Both the position numbers and the translations under genes were made by a program. From an uncultured Riemerella sp. (GTDB lineage Bacteria > Bacteroidota > Bacteroidia > Flavobacteriales > Weeksellaceae), in assembly GCA_938037185.1 (NCBI GenBank), contig CALHQK010000009.1:1-46656 (forward strand): a stretch of DNA of 46,656 bases, in the 5' to 3' direction. Position 1 is the first letter of the stretch. Each line of letters starts with the position of its first letter. The notes beneath the pieces were generated by a model. The model worked only from the letters and a program-made list of their open reading frames with translations, did no database searches and was not told the DNA's origin. Below, one piece after another: positions 15,476-23,488 of the stretch.

Positions 15476-16732
15476 ATGAAAAAGAGTAATACCTATGCTA
15501 TTTTTATAATCGGGGTCTTGTTTTTTATTTTTGGGTTTGTTACTTGGCTCAATAGTACTCTGATTCCGTTCCTGAAACTGGCTTGTGAGCTGGAGTCAGA
15601 CACGCAGGCTTTCTTCGTGACATTTGCCTTCTATATGGCTTATTTTTTCCTCTCCATCCCTTCGTCCTATATCCTCAGCCGTACAGGCTTCAAAAGAGGA
15701 ATGGCACTGGGGCTGGGCATCATGGCGCTGGGGTCTTTGGTCTTTATTCCGGCGGCAAATACCAGAAGTTTTGGGCTTTTCCTTGGCGGACTTTTTGTGC
15801 AGGGGACAGGGCTGTCTATCTTACAGACGGCGAGCAACCCGTACATCAGTATTTTAGGCCCTATTGAAAGTGCAGCGAAGCGGATAAGCATCATGGGCGT
15901 GTGCAACAAGATAGCTGGAATGCTGGCGCCCATAGTTTTAGGTGTTTTAGTGCTGAAAGATGCCGAAGGAACCAAAAACCAGCTGGATGCCGTGGCAGAT
16001 TTGGTGCATAGAAATCAGATTTTAGATGAGCTGGCTTCCAAGATTATTATGCCTTATATCGTGATGGCGGTTATTTTGGTTTTACTTGCCGTTATGATTT
16101 GGCGTTCCGCTCTTCCAGAGATAGAGCAGGAGGAGGAAGAAAGCACAGCCAAGACTGATAAAACTTCTGTTTTCCAATTTCCGCATTTGGTTTTAGGTAT
16201 GCTCTGCCTGTTTCTGTATGTAGGGGTAGAGGTGATGGCTGGCGATGCCATAGGAACCTACGGACAGACAATAGGGCTTTCGCTGGATACTACCAAATAT
16301 TTTACCACCTTTACGCTCTTTGCTATGCTGATGGGCTATCTTGTAGGGATTTTAGCCATACCGAAATACATCTCACAGCAGAAAGCACTGGCAGTTTCGG
16401 CTGTGCTGGGGGCAGTTTTCAGTGTAGGAGCTTTTATGAGTTCTGGTTACACGGCTATTGTATTTATTGCCTTATTGGGCTTGGCAAATGCCCTGATGTG
16501 GCCGGCGATATTCCCTCTGGCGATAGATGGTCTGGGGAAATTTACCAAGATAGGTTCTGCTCTTTTGGTAATGGGGATAGCAGGAGGGGCAGTTCTTCCG
16601 CTGATATATACTCTGCTGAAAGACCATCATGTTTTCAGCAATCAGCTTTCGTTTTTGGTGGTGATGCTTCCTTCTTATGTTTATATATTATATTACGCAG
16701 TAAAAGGCTATTCGGTTGGAAAAGAAAAATAA
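15476..16732 (+). CDS. MFS sugar:proton symporter, FucP/GluP family
   Basis: A 418-residue, 12-helix major facilitator protein of the fucose/glucose/galactose permease family. Diagnostic stretches are FGFVTWLNSTLIPFLKLAC in helix 1, SRTGFKRGMALGLGIMALGS, QTASNPYISILGPIESAAKR and a second-half ANALMWPAIFPLAIDGLGK. It should import a hexose with protons across the inner membrane. The exact sugar cannot be read from sequence. The gene is more GC-rich than its neighbours. The next gene starts inside its 3' end (17-bp overlap), so the two are translationally linked. Confidence 0.92.
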   Translation: MKKSNTYAIFIIGVLFFIFGFVTWLNSTLIPFLKLACELESDTQAFFVTFAFYMAYFFLSIPSSYILSRTGFKRGMALGLGIMALGSLVFIPAANTRSFGLFLGGLFVQGTGLSILQTASNPYISILGPIESAAKRISIMGVCNKIAGMLAPIVLGVLVLKDAEGTKNQLDAVADLVHRNQILDELASKIIMPYIVMAVILVLLAVMIWRSALPEIEQEEEESTAKTDKTSVFQFPHLVLGMLCLFLYVGVEVMAGDAIGTYGQTIGLSLDTTKYFTTFTLFAMLMGYLVGILAIPKYISQQKALAVSAVLGAVFSVGAFMSSGYTAIVFIALLGLANALMWPAIFPLAIDGLGKFTKIGSALLVMGIAGGAVLPLIYTLLKDHHVFSNQLSFLVVMLPSYVYILYYAVKGYSVGKEK

Positions 16733-17774
16733 AAGTATAAAGAGAAAACTGAGAATCTGGGCAGGCGTATGGTTTGCCCAGATTCTTTTGTTTTATATTT
16801 TTTCTAAAATATCTCCGGCTGTCCGCCTTTTTGAATCTTTCTACGAGTGGAAAAAAGATTTTTTCGGCTTCGTGTTTTCCAAGCTGGGTTTTTCGGCAGG
16901 AGATGTTTTGTATTTTCTGCTGGGGCTGGGGTTGTTGTTTTCTTTGGTGAAGATTTTTCAGAAAAAAAGCAGAAAAAAATATACTCTGAAACTGCTCATT
17001 TCTTGGAATGTGTTTTATTTTGTATATCAGTGTTTTTGGGGAATGCTTTATTTCCAGCAGCCTATCATCAGCAAGTTATCAGAAAAGCCTCCTACCGAAG
17101 AAGAAATAAAGTCTCTTGCAGTAAAATACCTCAACCGCTGTCTCTATTCCAGAAACCGAGTAAAAGAAGATGTCAACGGAGTATTTATGATAGAGAACAT
17201 CAGGGAAATAGAGCAGGAAATTCTCTCCCAGCAGAAGCATATCCCAGCATATTTAAGCTCCAAAAAATCTGTGGAGATAAGTAGTTTTAAGCCAAGTCTC
17301 TATTCTGGAATGATGAGTGCCACAGGAATATCAGGCTATTATAATCCCTTTACTACAGAGCCTCAGTATAATGCCGCTGAGCCCTCTACATATATTCCTT
17401 TTACCCTCTCTCATGAATCTGCCCACCAGCTTGGTTTCGCCCGTGAGCAGGAAGCTAATTTTATTGGGTATCTTATTGGCAGAGATTCCTCTAATTGGGA
17501 ACTGAAATACAGCACAGAATATTTTGTCTTGAAAAGTCTATTAAGTTATTTGGTGGAGAGAGATGAAGCGTTTGTGAAAAATATTCTTTCCAAATACAGC
17601 GAAGGTATGCAGCGCGACAGACAGCACGAAAAAGATTTCATTGCCCAAAACCAAGGACTGCTGAATGATTTTTTCTCTACTGCTAATGACTTATTTCTAA
17701 AATCAAACCAGCAGGAAGGGAGTGTTACTTATAGTTACTTTATTGATTTGCTTGTCCGCTACGAAAGAGGGTAA
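16716..17774 (+). CDS. DUF3810 membrane protein with metalloprotease-like HESAH motif
   Basis: A 352-residue protein with two to three membrane segments in the first 115 residues and a large soluble domain. The motif LSHESAHQLGFAREQEANFI resembles a zincin site (HExxH followed by a downstream Glu), which is typical of DUF3810. A membrane-bound zinc peptidase is therefore possible but not shown. The only sensible start is the TTG at 16716, inside the 3' end of the permease gene; the frame has no ATG near its N-terminus. The overlap suggests co-expression with the permease, with no obvious functional tie. Confidence 0.85.
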   Translation: MEKKNKSIKRKLRIWAGVWFAQILLFYIFSKISPAVRLFESFYEWKKDFFGFVFSKLGFSAGDVLYFLLGLGLLFSLVKIFQKKSRKKYTLKLLISWNVFYFVYQCFWGMLYFQQPIISKLSEKPPTEEEIKSLAVKYLNRCLYSRNRVKEDVNGVFMIENIREIEQEILSQQKHIPAYLSSKKSVEISSFKPSLYSGMMSATGISGYYNPFTTEPQYNAAEPSTYIPFTLSHESAHQLGFAREQEANFIGYLIGRDSSNWELKYSTEYFVLKSLLSYLVERDEAFVKNILSKYSEGMQRDRQHEKDFIAQNQGLLNDFFSTANDLFLKSNQQEGSVTYSYFIDLLVRYERG

Positions 17775-17806
17775 AAAAATGGCTCACACAAAAGAAAGTG
17801 TGAGCC
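17773..17806 (-). terminator. Strong intrinsic terminator
   Basis: GGCTCACAC (17781-17789) pairs perfectly with GTGTGAGCC (17798-17806) around an 8-nt loop. On the minus strand it is followed by A and seven T. It would end transcription from yebC or from the internal promoter at 17872-17902. On the plus strand there is no T run. Confidence 0.9.
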
Positions 17807-17865
17807 CAAAAACACAAATGATGAAAAAATTATTACTCTTAGCCAACTCAACAGCTACCTAAAAA
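17773..17865 (-). ncRNA. Candidate stand-alone small RNA, about 93 nt
   Basis: A minus-strand promoter (TTG at 17902-17900, 20-bp spacer, TACTTTTG at 17879-17872) points to a start near 17865. About 60 nt later comes a perfect 9-bp terminator stem with seven T residues. The predicted RNA opens with a roughly UUUUUAGGUAGCUGUUGAG sequence and is largely unstructured before the terminator, as base-pairing sRNAs often are. It lies between yebC and the DUF3810 gene. It could instead be the yebC 3' UTR. The same DNA carries a 27-codon open frame on the plus strand. Confidence 0.45.
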
Positions 17866-17871
17866 GTGCCA

Positions 17872-17902
17872 CAAAAGTAATAACATTTTTTTAATAAAAC
17901 AA
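17872..17902 (-). promoter_or_regulatory. Minus-strand promoter between yebC and the terminator
   Basis: TTG (17902-17900), 20 bp, TACTTTTG (17879-17872): a full Bacteroidetes promoter match that faces no protein-coding gene before the terminator. Confidence 0.55.
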
Positions 17903-17919
17903 ATATATTATCAAAATTT

Positions 17920-18660
17920 TTAGTTTTCATTCATAAATTCTTCGGTAAGCTCCATATTATGATATACATTTTGTACATCATCATCTTCCTCGAAGCGCTC
18001 CAGCATTTTCATATTAGCTTTGAACTGCTCTTCACTTACTTCTTTAGTATTGTTTGCAATTCTTTGGAGTTCAGCGCTTTTTGCTTCTATCTTTAATTCA
18101 TCTAATTTATGAGATAGAGCCCCGAAGTCCTCAAAAGCAGTGGTAATCATTACTTCTTCTTCATCTTGGTCTATTTCTTCTGCTCCTCCGTCTATCATTT
18201 CCATTTCGAAATCATCCCAAGGTATTGTAATAGATGCTTTATCAATAGTAAAAATCCCTTTCCTATCGAAAATGAAAGACAGTTCTCCATTTTTTCCCAA
18301 GTTGCCTTCAAATTTATTGAATATGGCTCTTACATTGGCTACAGTTCTAGTAGGGTTATTGGTAGTACATTCTATGAAAAATGCTACCCCCCCTTGTCCA
18401 TATCCTTCGTAAGTGATTTCTTCGTAGTTTTCAGCATCTGCTCCGCTGGCTTTTTTTATAGCTCTGTCTACATTGTCTTTTGGCATATTTGCCCCTTTTG
18501 CGTTTTGGATGCATCTTCTAAGAGCAGGGTTGGAATCTGGATCTGGTCCTCCTGCTTTTACAGCAAGGGCGATATCCTTACCTATTTTAGAAAATGTTTT
18601 TGCCATTTTATCCCATCTGGCTAGTTTAGAGGCTTTTCTATATTCAAATGCGCGTCCCAT
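17920..18660 (-). CDS. yebC: YebC/PmpR family protein
   Basis: A 246-residue YebC/TACO1 family protein. The N-terminus MGRAFEYRKASKLARWDKMA is the Bacteroidetes form of the usual MAGHSKW.NI opening. The family core GPDPDSNPALRRCIQNAKGA and NMPKDNVDRAIKKASG follows, then EEITYEGYGQGGVAFFIE. A strongly acidic middle section holds IDQDEEEVMITTAFEDFG. Members were described as DNA-binding regulators, and more recent work links the family to rescue of ribosomes stalled on proline-rich stretches; the second role seems likelier. A TATTTTTG -7 element lies just upstream (18689-18682). Confidence 0.95.
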   Translation of the reverse strand: MGRAFEYRKASKLARWDKMAKTFSKIGKDIALAVKAGGPDPDSNPALRRCIQNAKGANMPKDNVDRAIKKASGADAENYEEITYEGYGQGGVAFFIECTTNNPTRTVANVRAIFNKFEGNLGKNGELSFIFDRKGIFTIDKASITIPWDDFEMEMIDGGAEEIDQDEEEVMITTAFEDFGALSHKLDELKIEAKSAELQRIANNTKEVSEEQFKANMKMLERFEEDDDVQNVYHNMELTEEFMNEN

Positions 18661-18681
18661 ATAATTTAGAATTTAAGATTA

Positions 18682-18689
18682 CAAAAATA
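18682..18689 (-). promoter_or_regulatory. Candidate yebC -7 element
   Basis: TATTTTTG on the minus strand, 21 bp upstream of the ATG; no clear -33 TTG. Confidence 0.4.
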
Positions 18690-18703
18690 GATAATTTCTG
18701 ATG

Positions 18704-18736
18704 AATAAAAAAATGCTCCCATTACTGGGAACATTT
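18704..18736 (-). terminator. ompA terminator
   Basis: AAATG-C-TCCC (18711-18720) pairs with GGGA-A-CATTT (18727-18736), with a single internal mismatch and a 6-nt loop. On the minus strand it runs into seven T residues. It starts 21 bp after the ompA stop. Confidence 0.85.
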
Positions 18737-18756
18737 TTTATTTTGAAAAAACTTTG

Positions 18757-20148
18757 TTATTTTCTTCTTTTAGCCGGAGCTTTTTTCTTAACAACTTTTT
18801 TCTTAACAACTGGTAAGTCTGATTTTTGAAGAGCTTCCCAAGCAGCACCATCGATGGCTTCTACTACTACTTTTCTATCTCTTGCTCTTTCTTCGTCAGA
18901 AGCTGTTTCAGGAACTACAGCATCTCTCTCACCTACACCAGTAGATTTTAATTGAGTATCTGCAACACCTCTTTGCTCTAAAGCTTTCACGATGTAAGCT
19001 GCTCTTTCTCTTGAAAGTTTCAAGTTGTAAGCATCATTACCTTTCTTATCTGTGTGACCAGTAACAAGGAATGTACCTCCATTAGAAGATTTGATTACTT
19101 CTGCAGCCTGATCTAATTTTCTAAGAGATTCAGGGTTACTGATAGTTGCTTTATTAAAGTCAAAGATAATACCTTGTAAAGCTCCAGTAGCTTCTACTGC
19201 GAATTCAGATGCAGGTTTAGGACATCCGTTGTATTCTGGCAATCCTGGAACTTCAGGACAAGCATCATCTTTGTCAAGAACTCCGTCTCCATCAGTATCA
19301 GGCCAAGGACAACCTTGATTTGCTACTGGACCTGGAACTTCAGGACAAGCATCATCTTTGTCAAGAACTCCATCTCCATCAGTATCAGGCCAAGGACAAC
19401 CTTGGTTTTCTACTGGACCAGGGATTTCAGGACAAGCATCATCTTTATCAAGAACTCCATCTTTATCTTTATCTCTGTTACCAAATCTAAAGTTGATAGA
19501 AGCAGAAGCTTGCCAGAAGTTAGATAAATCAGATTTTTCTGTTGGAGTAGTTACATAATCCCCTTGGATACCAATACCAAAGTTTTTAGTAAACCAGAAG
19601 TTAGATCCTAAACCACCACTTACAGTAAAATGATCTGCTCTTCTTTGTGTACTAGCTTCTCCGTCATAGCCACTATATACTTTTCCATGCACATCAGTAA
19701 GAGGGAAGCTTACATTAGTATAATCATGTCTTAAGTAGTTAGCACCTACTCTTACATATGGATCAAACCAAGATTCTTCATTCCAAAATCCATTCACTTT
19801 GAATTGAAGACCAAGACCTGTCATCAAGAAAAATTCTTTATCCATATTAATTCTCTTGTTGCTAACATTCCCTACGGAAGTCTGCCAGTCAAGAACTAAA
19901 AACTTGTTTAAGTTTCTTGCAACAGTTAATTTTGACAATGGCGGCGTAATCACGAAATTATTCATCGTGTACAAATCTTTAGAAGAAAAAGCATCTCCTA
20001 ATGCCTGCCCTACACCTTTATTAGCCGCTACATGGTTTACTCCGTGAGCTCCTACCCCAATCAACCATCTATTATTAGTGGTCTGGGCAGAAACAGAAGT
20101 AGCCACTGTAAGCGCTAATGCTGTAATTCCTAATCTTAGATTTTTCAT
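18757..20148 (-). CDS. ompA: OmpA-family outer membrane protein with thrombospondin type 3 repeats
   Basis: A 463-residue major outer membrane protein. It has a signal peptide (residues 1-21, ending SVSA-Q), a beta-barrel to about residue 222, and three calcium-binding thrombospondin type 3 units (DTDGDGVLDKDDACPEVPG). An OmpA peptidoglycan-binding domain follows, with IIFDFNKATISNPESLRKL, VTGHTDKKGNDAYNLKLSRE and the RARDRKVVVE end. It anchors the outer membrane to peptidoglycan. Oddly, it ends in a basic tail of about 18 residues (KKKVVKKKAPAKRRK). It has an excellent promoter with a short leader, fitting high expression, and its own terminator. Confidence 0.95.
   Translation of the reverse strand: MKNLRLGITALALTVATSVSAQTTNNRWLIGVGAHGVNHVAANKGVGQALGDAFSSKDLYTMNNFVITPPLSKLTVARNLNKFLVLDWQTSVGNVSNKRINMDKEFFLMTGLGLQFKVNGFWNEESWFDPYVRVGANYLRHDYTNVSFPLTDVHGKVYSGYDGEASTQRRADHFTVSGGLGSNFWFTKNFGIGIQGDYVTTPTEKSDLSNFWQASASINFRFGNRDKDKDGVLDKDDACPEIPGPVENQGCPWPDTDGDGVLDKDDACPEVPGPVANQGCPWPDTDGDGVLDKDDACPEVPGLPEYNGCPKPASEFAVEATGALQGIIFDFNKATISNPESLRKLDQAAEVIKSSNGGTFLVTGHTDKKGNDAYNLKLSRERAAYIVKALEQRGVADTQLKSTGVGERDAVVPETASDEERARDRKVVVEAIDGAAWEALQKSDLPVVKKKVVKKKAPAKRRK
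19219..19473 (-). repeat. In-frame 87-bp repeats in ompA (TSP3 units)
   Basis: Three copies of an 87-bp unit encode 29-residue DxDxDG calcium-binding segments. The shared core AGGACAAGCATCATCTTT starts at 19255, 19342 and 19429, exactly 87 bp apart. The copies are nearly identical in DNA, so slippage or recombination could change the number of units and the length of the linker. Confidence 0.9.
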
Positions 20149-20180
20149 AGAATTAAATATAATTTAAAATTAATTAGATA

Positions 20181-20209
20181 CAAAATTAGTAAAAATATTG
20201 ATATAACAA
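20181..20209 (-). promoter_or_regulatory. ompA promoter
   Basis: On the minus strand, TTG (20209-20207), an 18-bp spacer and TAATTTTG (20188-20181). The consensus is exact, with a leader of about 25 nt, in keeping with an abundant protein. Confidence 0.82.
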
Positions 20210-20218
20210 TACTTTTTT

Positions 20219-20677
20219 TTAATTTTTCTTTAAAATTCTGTCAAGATTTCGTTTGTTTTCTCGCTCTTTTATGGTTTCACGCTTGTCAAAGAGCTTTTTT
20301 CCTCTTGCTAAAGCTATTAAAAGTTTAGCTTTATTCCGCTCATTAATATAGAGTTTTAAAGGGACAATTGTAAATCCAATATCCTTTACTTTTTTCTTTA
20401 ATTTATCAAGTTCTCTGGCGTGGAGCAGGAGCTTTCTTTCTCGTTTTATTTTGTGGTTGTAGAAAGTCCCAAATTTATACTCATCAATAGTCATATTGAT
20501 TACAAAAAGTTCATTATCAATAAATTCGCAAAAACTTTCCGTAATAGAGGCCTTGGACAGCCGGATGGATTTTATCTCAGTGCCTGTAAGGACTATTCCA
20601 GCCTCATATTCTTCAAGTATTTCATACTCGAATCTTGCCCGTTTGTTGAATATATTTATATTTTTTGTCTTTGTCAT
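20219..20677 (-). CDS. smpB: SsrA-binding protein
   Basis: SmpB binds tmRNA and brings it to ribosomes stalled on broken messages for trans-translation. The 152-residue protein opens MTKTKNINIFNKRARFEYEI, has VLTGTEIKSIRLSKASITES, the RERKLLLHARELDKL segment and the basic C-terminal tail RGKKLFDKRETIKERENKR that enters the decoding channel. I chose the ATG at 20677; the seven upstream codons overlap a -7 element (20703-20696). It lies 23 bp after the glycosyltransferase gene. The tmRNA gene itself is not in this window. Confidence 0.97.
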   Translation of the reverse strand: MTKTKNINIFNKRARFEYEILEEYEAGIVLTGTEIKSIRLSKASITESFCEFIDNELFVINMTIDEYKFGTFYNHKIKRERKLLLHARELDKLKKKVKDIGFTIVPLKLYINERNKAKLLIALARGKKLFDKRETIKERENKRNLDRILKKN

Positions 20678-20695
20678 TTTGTAAAATTGAAGTTG

Positions 20696-20703
20696 CAAAA
20701 TTA
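20696..20703 (-). promoter_or_regulatory. Candidate smpB -7 element
   Basis: TAATTTTG on the minus strand, overlapping the stop codon region of the upstream glycosyltransferase gene and 18 bp before the smpB ATG. It suggests that smpB can be transcribed independently. Confidence 0.4.
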
Positions 20704-21852
20704 AATATTATCTATAATATTCATAATACTGCCGACAGAATTTTTCAAATCAAAAGGCATTTGGTAGTCCCGAAGGTTGTTTTCATAAGTTTTGAAACTT
20801 TCTGGATGGAGGAGAGCCTGTTCCATTCCTTTATAAATGCCATCTTGGGAGTTTTCTACAATGAGCCCGAGTCTGCCGTTTTCCAGCATTTCTGCCACGC
20901 CGGAAACATCGGTTGCTATAATGTTCTTTTTCAGCGTGATGGCTTCAAATAAAACCGTAGGAAAGCCTTCGTAGCGCGAACTCAAAATATAAAAATCTGC
21001 CTGAGAAAAATAAGGGTAAGGGTTAGAGGTAAAGCCGAGCATTGTAGCGGTTTTGTCTAATCCTAAATCGGATTTCAGTTTTTTAATGTTTTCAAAATCA
21101 TAGCCGTCTCCGATGATTAGCAACTTGTGGAATAATCCCTTATCCAAAAGCCTTTTGTGTGCTTCCAAAAGTCTGTCAAAACCTTTCTGCGGAAACACTG
21201 TTCCTACCGAAATAAAAGTAGGAATAGATTTGTCAAATACATATTTTTCAGTTTTCTCCTTTGCTTTGTTTATAATTTCATTGGTATCCAATGGATTATA
21301 AATCCTGACTATCTTTTCTTTTTGCTTTTCATTTTCAGCTAATGATTCAAATAAGTTTTGAATTTTTTCTGAAATAACCATGATTTTATCAAAGCCAAAG
21401 AATTTTCTGATTTCTTTGTCATTATAGCCTTTTACTTGGGACAAATCATTGTGAATCCAGACTAATTTTTTAGATGATTTTAGAGGAGAATTCAGTATTT
21501 CATCCCTAAAACCATGGATTGCCGCAAACTCTACATCGTATTTTTTGTTTTTTAATTTGTTGTGATATAGCAGCTTAGGAAAAACCTTCAATAAACCTTG
21601 ATAAATCACCCGCATCGCCTTTGGAATGATGTCCTGAGGGCGGTTGGTAGTAATCATTTCGCCTTTGTTGAGATACAAAACATTGATCCACTTCGGGATT
21701 TCCGAAAGATACTTCCCCGAATACAGGTTGAGCAGCAGGTCTATCTCATACTTATCGGCAGGGATGTTTTTCAGAAAAGTTACCAGCACTTTCTCTGCGC
21801 CGCCATGACGCAGAGAACCAATGCGGATAAGGATTTTTTTCTTTTTACTCAT
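20701..21852 (-). CDS. Glycosyltransferase, family 4 (GT-B fold)
   Basis: A 383-residue retaining glycosyltransferase. The N-terminal donor-binding loop is RIGSLRHGGAEKVLVTFLKN. The C-terminal domain has ISVGTVFPQKGFDRLLEAH and the E-x7-E motif in RYEGFPTVLFEAITLKKNII, which binds the nucleotide sugar. It probably adds a sugar to a surface polysaccharide or lipopolysaccharide precursor in the cytoplasm; donor and acceptor are unknown. Its start overlaps the end of the antiporter gene by 8 bp (ATGAGTAA), so it is translationally coupled to it. No other polysaccharide genes are nearby, so it appears isolated from a locus. Confidence 0.9.
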   Translation of the reverse strand: MSKKKKILIRIGSLRHGGAEKVLVTFLKNIPADKYEIDLLLNLYSGKYLSEIPKWINVLYLNKGEMITTNRPQDIIPKAMRVIYQGLLKVFPKLLYHNKLKNKKYDVEFAAIHGFRDEILNSPLKSSKKLVWIHNDLSQVKGYNDKEIRKFFGFDKIMVISEKIQNLFESLAENEKQKEKIVRIYNPLDTNEIINKAKEKTEKYVFDKSIPTFISVGTVFPQKGFDRLLEAHKRLLDKGLFHKLLIIGDGYDFENIKKLKSDLGLDKTATMLGFTSNPYPYFSQADFYILSSRYEGFPTVLFEAITLKKNIIATDVSGVAEMLENGRLGLIVENSQDGIYKGMEQALLHPESFKTYENNLRDYQMPFDLKNSVGSIMNIIDNI

Positions 21853-23431
21853 GTTTTATTCTCTCTTCCTCCAAGTCTATACGAAGGATAAATTTCCTGA
21901 TAATATCTTCGTTTATTTTCGGATTTTCATTGTTTATTTTAAAAAGCAGTTTTCTTTTTTGCTCCAAAACATTCAGATAAATATCACGGATATGGTCTGG
22001 CACTTTCATGTTTTCTTCTGATTCCAGCCGCTCTTCCCAGTGGCTTACATAGTGCCTTAGGGAGCGGTTGTTTTCTATTTCAGATTTGTAATTAGAGTTG
22101 ATGTATTCCAGAGAATTCTTAGCCAGTTCTTTAAGGATAAATTTCTCAGTTTCGTTTTCAGGAAGATGGTCATCAAACTCGGGTAAATTTATCTTTTTAA
22201 TGATAAAAGGAAGGGTAAGCCCTTGGAATACCAGCGTTACAAAAATAGTCACAAAAGTGATGTAAAGGATTAAGCTTCTATGCGGGAAAGGTGTAATATC
22301 ATCTTTCAAAGTGAGAGGAATAGAAAGTGCTGCCGCCAGCGAAACTACTCCGCGCATCCCAGACCATCCGACTATGAAAGGGCTTTTTAGCTCTACTCGT
22401 GGGTCTGCAACAGTGATGAATCTTTTCATAATCTGTGTAGTAACTAGCGCCCCATAGGAAGCAATAATTCTAATAACGATAAGCACGGCGGTAACCCAAA
22501 GCCCATAGATAGTAGCCTGAACGATGCTTACCCCGTCTTCGTGCAGTCCGGAAACAATCTCCGGCATGTCTAAACCAATGAGCAGGAATACCAAACCATT
22601 CAGCAGGAAAGTAAGGCTGTGCCACACATTGATACCTCTCAGCCGTGATGAGCTGTTCAGATATTTCGTGCTGTTATACGAAAGGTATAACCCGCCGCAC
22701 ACTACCGACATCACCCCAGAAGCATGCAGAACCTCTTCCGCTACGATATACATAATGAAAGGCGCAGCGATAGACAATATCACATCTATATCTTCATTCG
22801 TAGGAAACCATTGGTGGATTTTTATAAAGATAAATCCGATAAGCAGACCGATGCCCACTCCGGCAAATATCATCCATCCAAAACTAAGAGCTGCATCCTG
22901 CCATATAAACTGCCCCGTAGTCACTGCCGCTGAAGCAAACCGGAAAATAACCAATGAAGAGGCATCGTTAAATAAACTTTCCCCTTCCAAAATGGTAGCT
23001 ATCCGCTTAGGAACTTTCACAAATTTCAGGATAGAGCCGGCACTCACGGCGTCTGGCGGAGAAACAATTCCTCCTAACAAAAACCCAAGAGCCAAGGACA
23101 TCCCAGGGATAAAATGATTGACCACGAAAGCCACCGAAATGGCCGTAAGAAAGACCACAATAAACGCAAAACTGAAAATCATTCTTCTCCAGCGCCATAT
23201 TTCTTTCCATGAGTTGGCAAGAGCCGCTTCATAAAGCAATGGCGGAAGGAATATAATGAGAATAAGGTGCGGGTCTATTTTTATGACCGGCGTTTTAGGG
23301 TGCATACTTACCGCAAGCCCCGCGATGAGGAGCAGGATAGGGTAAGCGACCTTTATTTTATTGCTTAGCATGATTAGTGCTACAATCAGCAAAATCATTC
23401 CAAGGAAAAATGAAAAATATTCTACTATCAT
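21845..23431 (-). CDS. Na+/H+ antiporter, CPA1 family
   Basis: A 528-residue NhaP/YjcE-like cation:proton antiporter. It has about 12 membrane helices to residue 410, with PPLLYEAALANSWKEIWRW, GGIVSPPDAVSAGSIL (the antiporter PPDA-type ion site), LEGESLFNDASSLVIF (the paired acidic site) and VGWSGMRGVVSLAAALSIPL. It is followed by a cytosolic, highly charged C-terminal tail of about 110 residues that may be regulatory. It should export sodium in exchange for protons. It is the first gene of a coupled pair with the glycosyltransferase. Confidence 0.93.
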   Translation of the reverse strand: MIVEYFSFFLGMILLIVALIMLSNKIKVAYPILLLIAGLAVSMHPKTPVIKIDPHLILIIFLPPLLYEAALANSWKEIWRWRRMIFSFAFIVVFLTAISVAFVVNHFIPGMSLALGFLLGGIVSPPDAVSAGSILKFVKVPKRIATILEGESLFNDASSLVIFRFASAAVTTGQFIWQDAALSFGWMIFAGVGIGLLIGFIFIKIHQWFPTNEDIDVILSIAAPFIMYIVAEEVLHASGVMSVVCGGLYLSYNSTKYLNSSSRLRGINVWHSLTFLLNGLVFLLIGLDMPEIVSGLHEDGVSIVQATIYGLWVTAVLIVIRIIASYGALVTTQIMKRFITVADPRVELKSPFIVGWSGMRGVVSLAAALSIPLTLKDDITPFPHRSLILYITFVTIFVTLVFQGLTLPFIIKKINLPEFDDHLPENETEKFILKELAKNSLEYINSNYKSEIENNRSLRHYVSHWEERLESEENMKVPDHIRDIYLNVLEQKRKLLFKINNENPKINEDIIRKFILRIDLEEERIKHE

Positions 23432-23488
23432 TGTTTTTTGATTTTATTCCGCAAAATAATATTTTTTTCTTTAATATGAAAATTAAAT

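Noticed and set aside
17860..17874. Sigma-54 -24/-12 promoter on the minus strand (TGGCAC present)
   Set aside because: TGGCAC is not followed by TTGC at five bases, and the site overlaps a better TAnnTTTG promoter.
22524..23117. 197-codon frame antisense to the Na+/H+ antiporter gene
   Set aside because: It is a shadow of a strongly supported membrane-protein gene; the product has Pro/Thr/Ile composition typical of the opposite frame.
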